A stretch of 64,000 nucleotides of DNA from Daphnia pulex (lineage: Eukaryota; Arthropoda; Branchiopoda; Diplostraca; Daphniidae). A program made the translations under genes and the position numbers. The number at the start of each line of letters is the position of its first letter. Positions within the stretch are counted from its first letter, which is position 1. The notes under the pieces are model-generated. The model made no database searches and was not told the origin of the DNA. It worked only from the letters and a program-made list of their open reading frames with translations. The stretch lies in NCBI RefSeq assembly GCF_021134715.1, contig NC_060024.1, positions 9,300,001-9,364,000 of the forward strand. Direction: 5' to 3'. Positions 12,101-24,449 of this stretch are shown here, one piece after another.

Positions 12101-14132
12101 CCGTTTTCCTCTCTAACGACTGGGTTTTCACGAAGCCGACTGTTAACATACGTATAGTCTATTGTCACGCTACTTTGGAGAGTCGCATTCCGTGACGAAT
12201 GTCGAACTAAGCAATGGGTAGGGAAAAACAACAAAAGGGGAAATGACAAAACAGAAAAAACACACGGACAACACAGCGTCCGTTTCGGATAACATAATAA
12301 AACCGGTTAGCGCTAGATTTGTGTGAGCCAACCGCGCTCTATGGTTTATACACACACACATACTGATGTACGTCATTTTCTTTTTCTGGACGCCCGTGTT
12401 TTTAAAAATTGCCCTTCAATATACTCTGGGGGAGGGGAGCAATCATCATTACGTCGACAGTTTAATAAAAATATGTCTATAAATATCATGCTTACCGCAT
12501 TTGTCGTACTCCTCGTCTTCTCCGTTGGGACAATCGGGATCGTTATCGCAGTAACTCTGTTGAGGGATGCAGACGGACGAGTTGCCGCACTGGAAACTCC
12601 CGCTCCCGCAAGGTCCATCTTTTTTTTTTTTTTTTTAAATTCAACAAATGCGCAATGATTAGAGAACAAAACATGAATAGAAATAGATGAGGGGAAGAAA
12701 AAGTTCTATTTAAGCAATCAGATTTTGTTTCCCATCGCGACGACAACAGCCAAGACGTCGGCGCGGAGAGAAATAAAAGGACACTCACGCACGAGCAAAC
12801 AAAAAATAAACACACACAGACACACACACACAACAGGGAAATCAAATTCTAATGAGGTCGTTCGTATGAGTGCGGGCGAAGAATCAAGTTTGGATTTTTG
12901 TTTTTTTCTTACCGCCGTTATTTTTATTTGTTTGCTCGATGCGCATTTTCTAAATTTGTCTTGTCTTTATACAGTATGTCTAAACCAAAGGAAAAGGGCA
13001 AATAACCGCACACGGAGTATATAATAATAAAAGGGCCAATATTATGTTGATAATGAACTGGTAATGTCATTCGAGTCGGCTGTTGATTTCAATCATTCGA
13101 TGATGGACCCGGCCCATTTTTGGGTGGGTTCTATTATCGTGTCCCTTATGTAAGAAAATCCGGGTTCGGTTGCCTCACTACAAAAGTTGTGTGCTGTGCC
13201 CGCAAGAAAATAAATTTAAAAGAAGTTACCATAGTCGGAACAAACACAAAACTTCACGTATATATCCGGACAAAAAAAAAGTTTTGGTTTTCTTTGGGGG
13301 CTTTGCGTGAATCCCCGATTGCTTGGGTACGTTCACATTTTTTTGGTTTTGTTTCAAAACGATAGCCACTTACGATAGCGAAACACGGGTGACAGTCACA
13401 AATGGCCGGTGAATACTAAACTGAGGAGGAAACTGTCACGAAAATAACAGGTTTTCTTTACGCTTTGCTGCTGCCCATATAGTTTTAAATTTACCACTCT
13501 TTATGCAAAGAGCGACATATTACATGGTCGCTCCTTATTGTGGAACGTGTACATGCTGTTGGGGGGGATCGTCGGAGCCATATCGCCCATCGATTTCCCA
13601 TAAATACAACCAAATAAAATTGTCCGAAATAGTGACTGAATAATGCGAGCGTATGTATACGGTCATTGCGATGGGCCGACCAGATACCCGCCCTGAGGTC
13701 CGTTATCGATGGAAAGAAAAAAAAAATTGTCGTCCCATATTACATAGAGAGAAAGAAGGAGGAGGGAAAAAATTGTTGTCGGACTAATAATGTGACTATA
13801 TGTGTGACACATAGACACACAAGTCGAGATAACAAACATGGGTCTGCCGTCTGTCGTAGACGGTTTTCGATGGGGCTGTATAGAGAGAAAGATGGAATCT
13901 CTTAGATAAGACCCACATATAGAAAAGCGGACTCTCCAAAATAAGAAGAAGAAGAAAAGATAGATGTTATTATGTAAGAAGAAAACTGATGTGAGAAAAA
14001 GAAAAAACCTTGGAGAACGAGGAGGAGGGTGAAGGCGCAGACGACCAGGACAATGGAGACGGTCAGTCCGACTATCAGTAGCACCCGGCGCGATATAACC
14101 AATCCGTGACCACCGCCCACAGAAGTGGGCAT
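6159..14132 (-). CDS. Relaxin-receptor-like LDLa-LRR G-protein-coupled receptor
   Basis: Type C leucine-rich-repeat receptor of the RXFP/Lgr3 group, a plasma-membrane receptor for relaxin/insulin-like peptides. Twenty-two exons give 816 residues. Residues 1-41 (exon 14009-14132) hold a hydrophobic signal or anchor. Residues 45-82 (exon 12496-12618) are an LDLa module with six Cys and the acidic [12 protein letters not shown]. An N-terminal LRR cap ([10 protein letters not shown]) follows, then about ten LRRs on repeated phase-2 exons of 72 nt (one of 69, one double of 144) between 9055 and 11474. The hinge [18 protein letters not shown] is typical of RXFPs. Seven helices follow: TM1 in exon 8666-8827, TM2 with [13 protein letters not shown]3 ending MERF, TM6 with CWAP, TM7 with DPILY. 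The tail ends at 6159. Two parts are less sure: the first exon (weak donor GTTTTTTC) and the LDLa acceptor, which follows an A-run rather than pyrimidines. Confidence 0.9.
9055..11474 (-). repeat. Array of 72-nt leucine-rich-repeat exons
   Basis: Exons 11416-11474, 11126-11197, 10554-10625, 10148-10291, 9945-10013, 9735-9806, 9561-9632, 9409-9480, 9189-9260 and 9055-9126. From the second onward each starts with the third base of a Leu-type codon and ends in phase 2, so each codes one 24-residue LRR. The exon at 10148-10291 is exactly two units, which suggests intron loss. The exon at 9945-10013 lacks one codon. Confidence 0.88.
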
Positions 14133-17100
14133 CGTTTCGTAGCGATGATCTCCGTGTCGGGCGCAACGAGACACGCGGATCAACACACGCACAACACAAC
14201 ACACAACAATTCTCAGATTCTTCTTCTTCTTCTGGCCAGACCGGGTGGTGGTGATGGCAGCAGGAGGGTTAGAAGATCCTGTTTTTCTTATGTACCCCAC
14301 CACCGCTCAATCCGGATTTTTGTTATTCCGTCTATGCCCGCAATCACAAAAGAACAAAGAACAAACGGGGGCGGCGTCGCTCGGCTGTACTTCCCGCAGC
14401 CAAAATTGTTCGGCACAATCAAAATAAAAATAAGAAAATCAAAGATGGCGATGCGATTCAAGCGGCTGTTTTTGTTTTTTTCACGAAGACGACGACATAT
14501 GTCAATGACAATCAAAGGTCGTCGTTCAATTTTGTTTTTTTCTTTTCTCTCGAATTTTCCGGGGGGCTAATAGAATCACTGATTTAGTTTTGAAGAAATA
14601 ACTGAATCCAGCAGGAGTTGCTGTAACGACAGATTGTCATCAGGTCACCACCACAAACGGGAGCGGCTGTCTCGTCTTCCTCATCCGACACCGCCATCAC
14701 GACGTCATTCGCCTGCACGGATGACGTAGGTTTTCTCTCTCTCTCTCGACAACTTGAACGGCTTCTATCTGTCACTTGGCACAAGTTTAATGACTGTGTG
14801 CGACTGCACAATCAGCAGAAACCACCGAAATGAAAGAAGACGATGAAAAAAATAAAATTATTCGGGATTGGGTCACAATTTAAAAAAATGACGGTCTCTA
14901 GAACCGGTAGTGTGTCCAGGAGTGTCAGTTGATGTCAACTGAAGGGGGGGCCACCACCAGAGAGCTCTATCCACGGCGCCGGGCCCTAACCTTAGTTCTT
15001 CCAATTTTCTAATTTTTTTTTCCTTTTTTTCTCGGCTGGGTTTTCGGTGTTTTGGACGTCCGTAGAATTCCAATCAGGTCCGTGGCGTGGCGATGCTGCC
15101 AAAAAGATCACACGACTTGAGGTGACCGGTCGCGTCACGGACTCTCAAAAAACACCTTGAAATTATTACGAGAAGCCAAGAAATTTTGTCATTTTTTTCT
15201 CTTCTCTTCTTTTTTCTAGTCGACAAATAAAAAGTCCTTGGTGTTGCTGTCGCCGTCCGGCCGTGAAGTCGAAATCAACCAAATTAAAAAAAAAGGCGCG
15301 CACTTTGAAAATTTCAAAAATTTGAAAATTTCGAAACGAATTCCACTTTAAATTGTTCCGCAAACGAATCGAAACCAAATCACTTTTAAAGTCGCGACAG
15401 GTGCGCTTGTTTAATGGTGGCGGGACCGGATATGTGACAACTCGGTCGGCCGATGCTGGTCGACTGCCGTCCAAAAAAGCTCGGCTCCTCTTGGAGGGTC
15501 TCGACGCGAGATGGAGAAAAACCTTGCCAGGTCCACACACACATAGCCAAAACGCGGGAAGAATAGTAGCGCATATGTAGTCGAGTGGATACTACACGTA
15601 GGTGTTCGCGCTGCCATGTATATGTGTGTGTGTAGTGCAGCAGAGAGAAAAAAACTTTGCGCGTCTGCGCGCGGCCCGCGCCAAGACAACGACCCAGGAG
15701 ACCGTAGATGCAGCAGTCACAGCATACATCTTTTCTTTCTCTCTCTACGTATTCTATCCGCATGTGTGTAGAATAATAGGCAGCAAGCTTATTGAGAGAG
15801 AGAGAGAGCTAGGCAATATATAATTTCGTCTATAGAGCGCGCAGCTCTACTTTTGATTTTAGATTTTTAGATTTTTAGATTTTCAGTCTCTTGCCATTTG
15901 GAACTTTGGGGGTTCAGCTTCTTTGGTTTGTTGGTTTCCTTGGTATTTTTATTATTTTCTTGGGAGGCTGCACTTCTTTTCTCAGATTAGTTTTTTTTTC
16001 TGCTCGAATATTCACGACGACAGGCTGGTAGACTCGGCAGCGCTGAAAGGCCGAGATCGATGGATCAGTGGCAGATATAGTACAAAAGGGACGAACGACG
16101 AGAAGATGTGGCCCATAAAGAAACGCACGACCGAGTCTTATTGTAGACGCCAAATTCCCCTCGCCAATGGAAACACAGTCTCAGACTTTCAAGTATGCTG
16201 TGCAATAATAAAAGACTTGAGAAGAAGAAAAAATAGCTAGCTAGTAGCTAGCTAGTTTTTTTTTTTTTTTCATTTTATACTTGGCTGGCAAAAAGGCATT
16301 TTCAATGTTGCATGCCGGTAGGCTGTGTGTATCTCAAATGGAGACCAAGAAGAGAAATAGAACAAGGAGAAAAGAGCTTGCTTGCCGTGTGTAATACAGA
16401 CAATAAAGATAGAAAACGCCAGCCCAGCTCTATATAGTGATACTAGTCAGCTATATAGAGCGCTCAGTCCAATTATACGGTATCTATATACTCTAGAAGG
16501 TGGAGTTAGCTTTCTAGTAGCTTCTGTGTGTGCTCTCTCATTACATGCTATATATAGAGTTGGAAATGGGGAAATAAAAGCATTCCGCTCGGTGGAGCTT
16601 ATTTGCTATATCGCTGGACTCGGTCGACAATCTCCTTTGGGGGATGCGATAGATATGGTTGCTGCTGTTGTGTGTGTGGACGTACGTATGTTCTGTCCAC
16701 ATTTCGGAGGGGGGTGTGTCGCACCCCATGAGCTTCCGGCTGACCAGACTTGTGTGTCTACTGGATTGTCGGTCAGTTTCCTCTCTCACCCCTCATGTCT
16801 TCCTCAAGTAGCCTACTACGCTGCTGCGCTAAATATATCAAATCGACTCGGCTGTGATGTTATCCAACCGGAGCGACCCTTTCTACTCCGAAGGATATAC
16901 GGTCATATGGATCACGGACCGGAGGGTGTTGTTGCGCATTGTATAGAGAGAGGACTCCTTCCAGCCTGTATATATAGTATACTAGTCATCTGGAGTCATT
17001 AGAATGCGCGGAATAAGACTCTCACGTCGACTTTTCCTCCACGGGATTAAATAGGAACAGGATCCGCGACGGGCAGCGATTGCACTCGACCGGCCGCCCT

Positions 17101-18784
17101 CCCCGCCCCGTTTTCTTAATGCAGCGTGGACATTAACACTGATGACGGCCAACAGCTTGACATGCTAATAAAGCTCCGCCAGGATATGGCGTGTGTGACG
17201 CATCATCACGGGAGCAAATAAGTCGCAGTTTTCCAAAGTGCCATTGACACTTGATATATACAAATAGGAAATGTATTAAAGCCTGGGCGGCCGGACGCGT
17301 TGTTGACGATGGCTCACAGCGCATTTGCGCAAGTCGATAGATTATTATTGTGTTCCAGTGTACAGAGAATAAGCGGATCAAAGTGTGTGACTCAAATCAA
17401 TGTGAAACTGCGTCTATGAATCACGACAACAAAACAGATCGCGTAACCACACACACGACTGAACCCGAGACGCAGACAGGACCCGTTTCCTGCCGCCGCT
17501 TTTCTGTAATAAACATGTGGAGAGGAGGAGGAGGAGGTTGGCCAAACGCAACGGACCCCCGGCCCGTAAACTAATCGCACCAACCAACATCGTATTGGTT
17601 CAGAAGTCTGAAACGTAGAGACGTCGGGACAAAAAGGCCGTTGACTCACAGATGGTGGCTCTTTTTCATCTTCTTCTTCTTGTTTTTTTCGGACCAAATT
17701 CGTGAAAATGTTTTTACCACGACTCTGTGTGTCTCTTTCAACTGGAAAGGGAGAATAAAGAATAAGATGGAGCGTGTCATCATCCATCACGGGGGCATGT
17801 GTGTAACCTACTTGGCTTGACATTGCAAAAGATCTATCATCCAGGAGAAGGTCGCGGCCCAGCACACACAACTAGATTGTTTTATTTTCTCCGGCAGTAG
17901 CAGAAGCTTCTGCTTGCTGCCAGATCTATCCATCCGTTTCTCTGGGTCATCCATCCATCCAGCAGCACAAGAGTCTGAAACACATTGGGTGCCCAATTAT
18001 AAAATGAGACTCAACAGACACACAGGTCTCTGGGTGCGTACAAAAATAGCAAATAGGAACAAAGAACTCTACAAGCAGATGGTCTCGCACGTTCTCTATG
18101 ATAGCGCCCAAGTTTTCAAAACTTTTTGTTGTGTTTTAAATCCCCCGCCATTATTTGCCGAGTGCGGGAGAATTCGAATCGGGTATTTACTCGATTTATC
18201 TCGACGGGTCTATAGACTAAAGAAAATGACGAGACACATTTCAAATAGTAGATTTTCCACATCCTCAGACTATACGTTACAGATTATGGAAATTTGTCTG
18301 ATGTCTGACACGAGACGAAAATAGAGCCAGACATGTGACGCGACTAGATATGAATAATTCTACCGCGGGGTCACCGCCATCGTCAGCTTGATAAATGTCG
18401 CAGTGACACACGCAAGTACAACTGAACTTTTTTTCCCTTTTCTTTTTGTTTTGTTCTTCTTTTTCTTCTTTTCTCTTTGGTGGGAGGATTCATCTGAATT
18501 TTCCCTTTTGTAGCGACTTTCCGGTTCTTTGGCTTTGTGAATATAAAAAGGCCAGCGGAGGACGCCCTGGGGAGGAGGAGCAGTTTGAGAAACCAAAACT
18601 CCACACGAGTCTCTTCCTCGCTGCATTTCAGTTGGCTTTGGAGACCCGAAGCACTCGGTTATTTCATTTCAACAAGGACTCGACCCTCTCTATTTTCTAA
18701 AAAAAAGACTGTAATTCATAAAATCGGTTCCCACTGTTCCGTTTGTTTTTGTTGTTGTTGTTCTTCTATCAAACGGTTACCAGC
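14133..18784. other. Intergenic region between receptor and lipase A
   Basis: A divergent spacer of 4.6 kb, upstream of both neighbours. Contains pyrimidine tracts (14735-14750), a GA repeat (15794-15808), an A/T-rich palindromic patch (15308-15335), a TAGC palindrome (16234-16255) and a T-run after it. Several open stretches, including 16382-17002, lack an ATG start or family resemblance. No gene is supported. Confidence 0.5.
18542..18547 (+). promoter_or_regulatory. Candidate TATA box of lipase A
   Basis: TATAAA in the context GAATATAAAAAGGCC, about 240 bp upstream of the lipase A start codon. This would imply a 5' untranslated leader of about 210 bp. Inferred from sequence only. Confidence 0.35.
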
Positions 18785-21700
18785 ATGTTCAAACGGTTGC
18801 CGATCCGTAACCGACTATTGGCCGTGTGTTTCCTCTTCTTGTTGCTGGCCTCTCATGGCTGCCATTGTCATCAGCTGGCAGCAGCCCAGCAACAGCAATT
18901 ATTGGACCCTGTCAAAAGCAATTCATTGATTGACAGCTCGGCCCTGCTCCTTTCGCTCCTCCTGGCCAACAACGGATCTCTAGTGGGGGGTTATAGTGAC
19001 AGCAAATTCGGACCGGTGGAAGACCCCGAGCTCGACATGACCACTGTAAGCATATTTGATTGTTATTAGATTTATATGACTAGACTCAATTGTTTCGCTG
19101 TGTTAATGCTCATTTTATTTGTTCGTTGGAAAACAACAGCCGCAGTTGATTGCTCATAGAGGCTACCCCGTGGAAATTCACCAAGTGACTACATGTACGA
19201 ACAATTAATTTATATCCATCGTTGAAATCTGGTTAATTTTATTTCAAATTGTTGTCGCTATTTTTTTTTTTTTTTAGCTGACGGGTACATTCTGGAGATG
19301 CACCGCATTCCGTTCAGCAGGCGAGTGCCGACTCGTTTCCAGCGTTCGAAACAGTTTGGCAGCAAATACGCCAAGCGGGTGACGACCAGACCGGTTGTTT
19401 TCCTCCAGCACGGGCTACTTTGCTCCTCTTCCGATTGGGTGCTCAATCCCACCGACAGAGGCTTAGGTAAAAATCCATTTTGAAATGACTTGGCTCGATT
19501 ACATAATCGACTATTTCCTTTTTTTTTTTTGTATAGCGTACATGTTGGCAGACCGAGGATACGGTAAAACCAATTTTAACATAATAATTGAATTGATTAA
19601 CGATTGAATTGTCGTTGCGAAATCAGATGTCTGGATGGGCAACGCCCGAGGCAACACCTATTCCAATAAGCACATCTTCTTGAAAGAGAGCGACGAGGCC
19701 TTTTGGAGATTTACGTAAGTTATTTTCTAGCTCGCCTGTTTTGTTGATAATGACTCATCATTCGCATGACATTTCCCCCATATCATTAGCCTCATTTCAC
19801 GTAGCGCGGCGACCGTACAACCCTCTCGCTTATTTGTTGATTCCGCCTCGCCCAACCCGCTCTCCGCATATTAACAAATCAATTCGGCCCAGTCATTTTT
19901 CTTCATCTTCTTCTTCTTCTTCTTTATTCGCCTTCTATAATATTTATTTGTCTTTCCACGTTGGTGACGTCCGCGACTTTTAGGTTTTTTGTGGGTCGTC
20001 CGTCGTAAGTCGCGCCCTTGTTTTGTTGTTCTCGCTCTCTTTCAACCCGCGGGCAATCGTTTTCTCTTCTTCTTCTTCTTATTTGTTGGAAATATTTTGA
20101 ATTTCTCCTTTTTTTACCGCGTTCACCGCGGAAGAAGGTGGCGCCGGCCTATAGCGGGATATCTAATAATCCGAGGCCTTAACCAAATCCCGTTATCCCT
20201 TTGTCTTTTTTAAAAATTCCAATTTTTTGAAGCGAAACTTTGTTTTAAAAGAACCGCCTGAAAGGTAGAAAGAAAAAAACATCAAAGATCCGTTCCTTTT
20301 TTAGTTTATTTTTAAAAATAACCCGGCGACCTCCGAATTCGCATTTCATCAGCAAAAACGTTATCAGTTCGCTTCATCCGCTCATCTTGACTCATTGCAG
20401 TTATCATGAAGAGCTTTGCCAAGGGAATTTTAGAGTTTGGTTTTTTTATTATCGTCACCGTCGTCATCCGTCCTGGGTGGGGTGGGAGCGAAGGAAACTG
20501 ATGCGAAAGACAATGGGGCGTGTCCTCTTGATGGGCTCGCTCGCTGCTGGGGGACCGACGTCATCTCCTGGCAACTCATCGACGACCAACGTATTATAGT
20601 ATTGATGATGAAGCAAAAATAAAACACTCGATGACGGGGAAAGTTGATAAGAAGATAGAGCAAAAATGTGGCGATTAAATATGGTCGTATGACATCAACA
20701 GTCAGCAATGAGCGAAACGAGTATTTACAATCAGATGCACGGAGATATGTTCCGGCTAGGAGTGGAAACGACCGCTTTTGCTTGGGAATTCCATCCGAGC
20801 GCGTATACATTCTGCAATCTATTCGCGGGGAAATGAAAATCAAATTCCTGTCGAATAATTTTCGCTCGTTTCTTGCGTGTATTATTACATCAACTGAAAG
20901 TCCTTATGCACATACAGATGAACTATTTAATCTTCAGTTATTTCTCCCCTTTTTCCTCATTGTGTCTCGCATTTCATTTATAATATAGGTGGAACGAGAT
21001 GGGCATGTACGATATTCCGGCCGAGTTGGAATACATCTTCAAAGTGACTGGCCGCCAAAAGTTACTTTACATCGGCCACTCGATGGGTAAGTTTTAAATG
21101 AGAAAACTAATATACCCAAAAGGTTATAAGAGACGTCAGACACAAAGACGATTGGAATATATAAGAAAAAGAAAAAAAGATGCAATTCCGATGAATTATT
21201 TGCATTCTTTTCGTTATGATATCGCAGGCACGACCATGTTTTGGGTCGCCATGGAAACACACCCCGAACTCAACGAAAAAATCGAACTCATGGTATTATT
21301 CAATTATTCCCGAGTGAACTTTTATATGAAGCCATTCCCTTTGATAATTAAATTACTTTTGGGAAAAAGGTGGGACTGGCGCCAGTCGCCTCCGTCTCCA
21401 GGATGAAGTCGCCCATCAGAATCTTCACTCCATTCATTCACCAACTTCAAGTAAGTGGCAGAACTAGTCCGACGACCATCCATTACGATCGTCAATTTGC
21501 CAACGACTTTTTTATATACCGAGTTACAAACGCAATTCACGATTGATACTAATGGGTTTTCCACATTTGTACAGTTGATGTTCGAGTGGTTCGGAACAAA
21601 GGCCTTCCTTCCATCGGGTCCCGTCCTCAAACTCATGAGCAGATTATTTTGCGATCAGACCAAATGGGAAGAGGATTTGTGTGAGAACATTTTCTTTTTG

Positions 21701-24449
21701 CTTTCCGGTTCGGATCCGGCCAACTTTAACGAGGTAATTGTCAATTGTTTTACATATATTTGCATAGAAATTTTCGTTTTTTTTTTTCGTACCACATTTT
21801 CTCTCTCCATTTATAACTGCGCTGGCTTTTATTTATTGTGAGAAAAGGTTCGGTAGACTTTGTGTGTGTTATGGTTGCAGCTGTCATCTTGTGGGAAGAA
21901 AAAATAAACTGTTAAGTTATTACGTGTCTAGGAAATGGTGCCCCTCATCACAACCCACACTCCGGCCGGAACGTCGACCTACACCATCTTTCATTACATG
22001 CAGGAATACTCTACGGGTATGTTTCGGGTTGGGTTTTCCCAAGTTTTTTTTTTCTTATTTAGTGAAATGAGCAACAAGATGGTAATAATGATGGTGGCCG
22101 TTTTAAATTTAAAAAATGAACCCCCCTTTAATTTTCTTTCCAAATGTCTGAAAAACAACAGCTGAAAGATACACTCGCATGGACTGGGGAACCAAACAAA
22201 ACATGGAGGAATACGGACAGCCAACGCCCCCGCCCTATAACCTGACAACAGTGACCGCGCCCGTCGTCCTCTACTGGGGCGAAAACGACTGGCTGGCCAG
22301 TCCAAAGGTAAAAAAAAAAAACCCAAACCTCTTTCTATTGAAATTCTTCTTTATTACCTCAGAGAAACACCTTCAACCAAAATGCTGCACCGGACTCGTG
22401 AAGGTCTGCATTGGCTGGGTCGATCAGCCGTGTAATTGTTTATTGCTCAGTTACGGACAGTCCCTCAACAAAGTTTCAGGGGGAAAGGAACCCGCTTTAC
22501 TTTCAAATGATTATTACAATCCCCCCTCTCAATGCCTTTTTCTCAAGGTGGCCAGTCCAGATAGAGGGGGTTGCAACAAATAGCCTTCTTCCCAGGGTGT
22601 ACATTTTGATGAAATTTATGAACGCAGCGTCATCTCTTGTGTGATGCATCTAGTATAAAGTATATTCTCTTGGAAAGGAGGATGGTTAGGATATGTTATA
22701 CGATTACCGTTAATCGTGCGCTAGAAAGTGTATACGAGGCGTGGGTAATGTAGAAAGTTGTGATAAAAACCACTTATCGGACGACGAAAGAGAATTTTCT
22801 GAGTTAAACGAACCTGTAGGTCATACATAATGGATGTGTATATACGTACGCAGTCATAAAATAGAGGGTTTGTAGTAAGTAGTACTTATACGTATCAGTC
22901 GTATCATACCCTTCTTCTTTATTCTCTTCCTATTTTTTTTTAGCCCAGCCTTGAGGCCGCAGTCAATGCGGCGTACATAACAGAGTTAACAGATGAGAAT
23001 GGATGACCTCTAATGGTCGGCCTGAGACGATAATGCGCTAACGCCCATGAATCATAATGTCGTTTCATTATTATCGCGCTTCTTCTTCCTCTTTATTCTT
23101 TTTTATTTTTCTTCTTCTTCAGTCTGGGCTTTTTTATTTATTTTCATTCCGAGAGCTAGGAGAAAAACATTTTTCCATTTCGACCTTTTTTTGTTGAAAA
23201 TTTATTTCAGCCTATAAAGTCGACCTCGACACTCCGCCTTTTGTCCTCGTCTCGATATTATATACGATCCTTAAAAACTTATTGCATCGCGGCGACCGTC
23301 TGTACATTTGAAAATCAATGGACGCGATCCCCTTCGTCGTGCCCAAGGTTCGACAACGGATGTTGTGGATCTCGTTTTTTTTCTCTCTCTCCCATCTACA
23401 CACACAAATCTAACCGGCACCAGGAAATGGCATTAATAAAACATGGCGTATAACGTTAGATGATCATCTCGAGCCCCATCTCGGATATGAACCTCTCTCC
23501 GGCCGGCTGCTGTCGGTCGAAATCCCAACTGGGTGGTGGTGGCCTTCACGTCCCTTTCTTTTGACTTTACCTTGGTACTTGGACAAACTCGTCACGCGAT
23601 CTATTCCCTCCCACCACCCGCTCTACCAGCAATTGCTTTAATAATTTAAAAAAAAATCAAATATCGCACACGGGCGGACTGGAAAACCCCCCGAATCTTC
23701 TTCTTTTCCTTTCCCACTCACTTGGCGTAACCGGACTAACATATGTCATTCACCAAACAGTATGCTGTTTTTCATATGGTCGGGGGGAAAAATATTCAGA
23801 CGACTGGGCGGAGGAAATACGTACATATACCGACATATACTATAAGCTCCGGTGAAAAAGTAAATCAACTCCGCTGGGGTTTTGGGTATACATGCTGTCT
23901 GTCAGTTTGCGGTCAAAATTTACGTATATCTTAACGTTTTTTTTTCTTTTCTTTTCTTTTGCTCTTTTTTGACTTTTCGATACCATAGAGCCGCGGTCTC
24001 GCTTTAGTTATTATCCGCAATTTCTTCCGGATTCAAAACACGGACGTTCCCCCGCTTTATTTCCACCGCAAGTCCGCAATCATGTTTTCCCATTTACGGT
24101 CCGTTTCTTTTTTTCTTTTGGTAAAGGAATGAAATGGCAAAAGTATTTAAGACAGGAGAAAAAGAAGTTGGACGAACGATTGGGATATTATAACGACGAG
24201 TTGCTTTTAAATTTTTTGGAAAATAAAGAACGACGACGTCCGTCCGTCGTCAGTGCTGTGTGCGTGAGTAATAATTTCCTTTTGTTTGCCGGGCAGGACG
24301 TGACGTGGCTGGCCAAAAGACTGACCAACCTGCAAGGCTTCTACCGGGTCAACATGACGGCGTTCAATCACTTGGACTTCCTCTGGGCAACCAATGTCGA
24401 CCAACTGCTTTACTACCATCTCATCCAACTCCTCCCTTACTCCTATTGA
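18785..24449 (+). CDS. Secreted acid lipase A (lysosomal/gastric lipase family)
   Basis: Alpha/beta-hydrolase lipase that cleaves acylglycerols or sterol esters, acting in the gut lumen or lysosome. Twelve exons (18785-19045, 19140-19194, 19278-19466, 19537-19563, 19627-19714, 20989-21086, 21228-21292, 21370-21450, 21575-21733, 21932-22016, 22162-22307, 24297-24449) give 468 residues. An N-terminal signal peptide ([18 protein letters not shown]) is followed by a low-complexity linker. The lipase core begins near residue 88 with [11 protein letters not shown] and has [16 protein letters not shown] for the oxyanion region. The nucleophile is Ser238 in GHSMG, the acid Asp412 in YWGENDWL and the base His443 in FNHLDFLW. 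Human LIPA and gastric lipase are about 400 residues; the excess is N-terminal. Introns 5 and 11 are long (1.3 and 2.0 kb). First of three tandem copies. Confidence 0.94.

Noticed and set aside
13663-14303. Long minus-strand frames around the first receptor exon
   Set aside because: Only 14009-14132 fits the receptor (hydrophobic segment and phase 1). The extensions cross low-complexity sequence and lack an ATG with family support.
16234-16255. TAGC palindrome as a regulatory site or CRISPR-like repeat
   Set aside because: Single short occurrence with no spacing pattern; treated as simple sequence. No CRISPR array is expected or seen.
16382-17002. 206-codon open frame on the plus strand
   Set aside because: Begins with TTG, not ATG, shows no domain or family pattern, and lies in a repeat-rich spacer; most likely chance.
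20400-20640. Open stretch inside lipase A intron 5
   Set aside because: Lies within a clean intron, with no splice signals in frame with the lipase.
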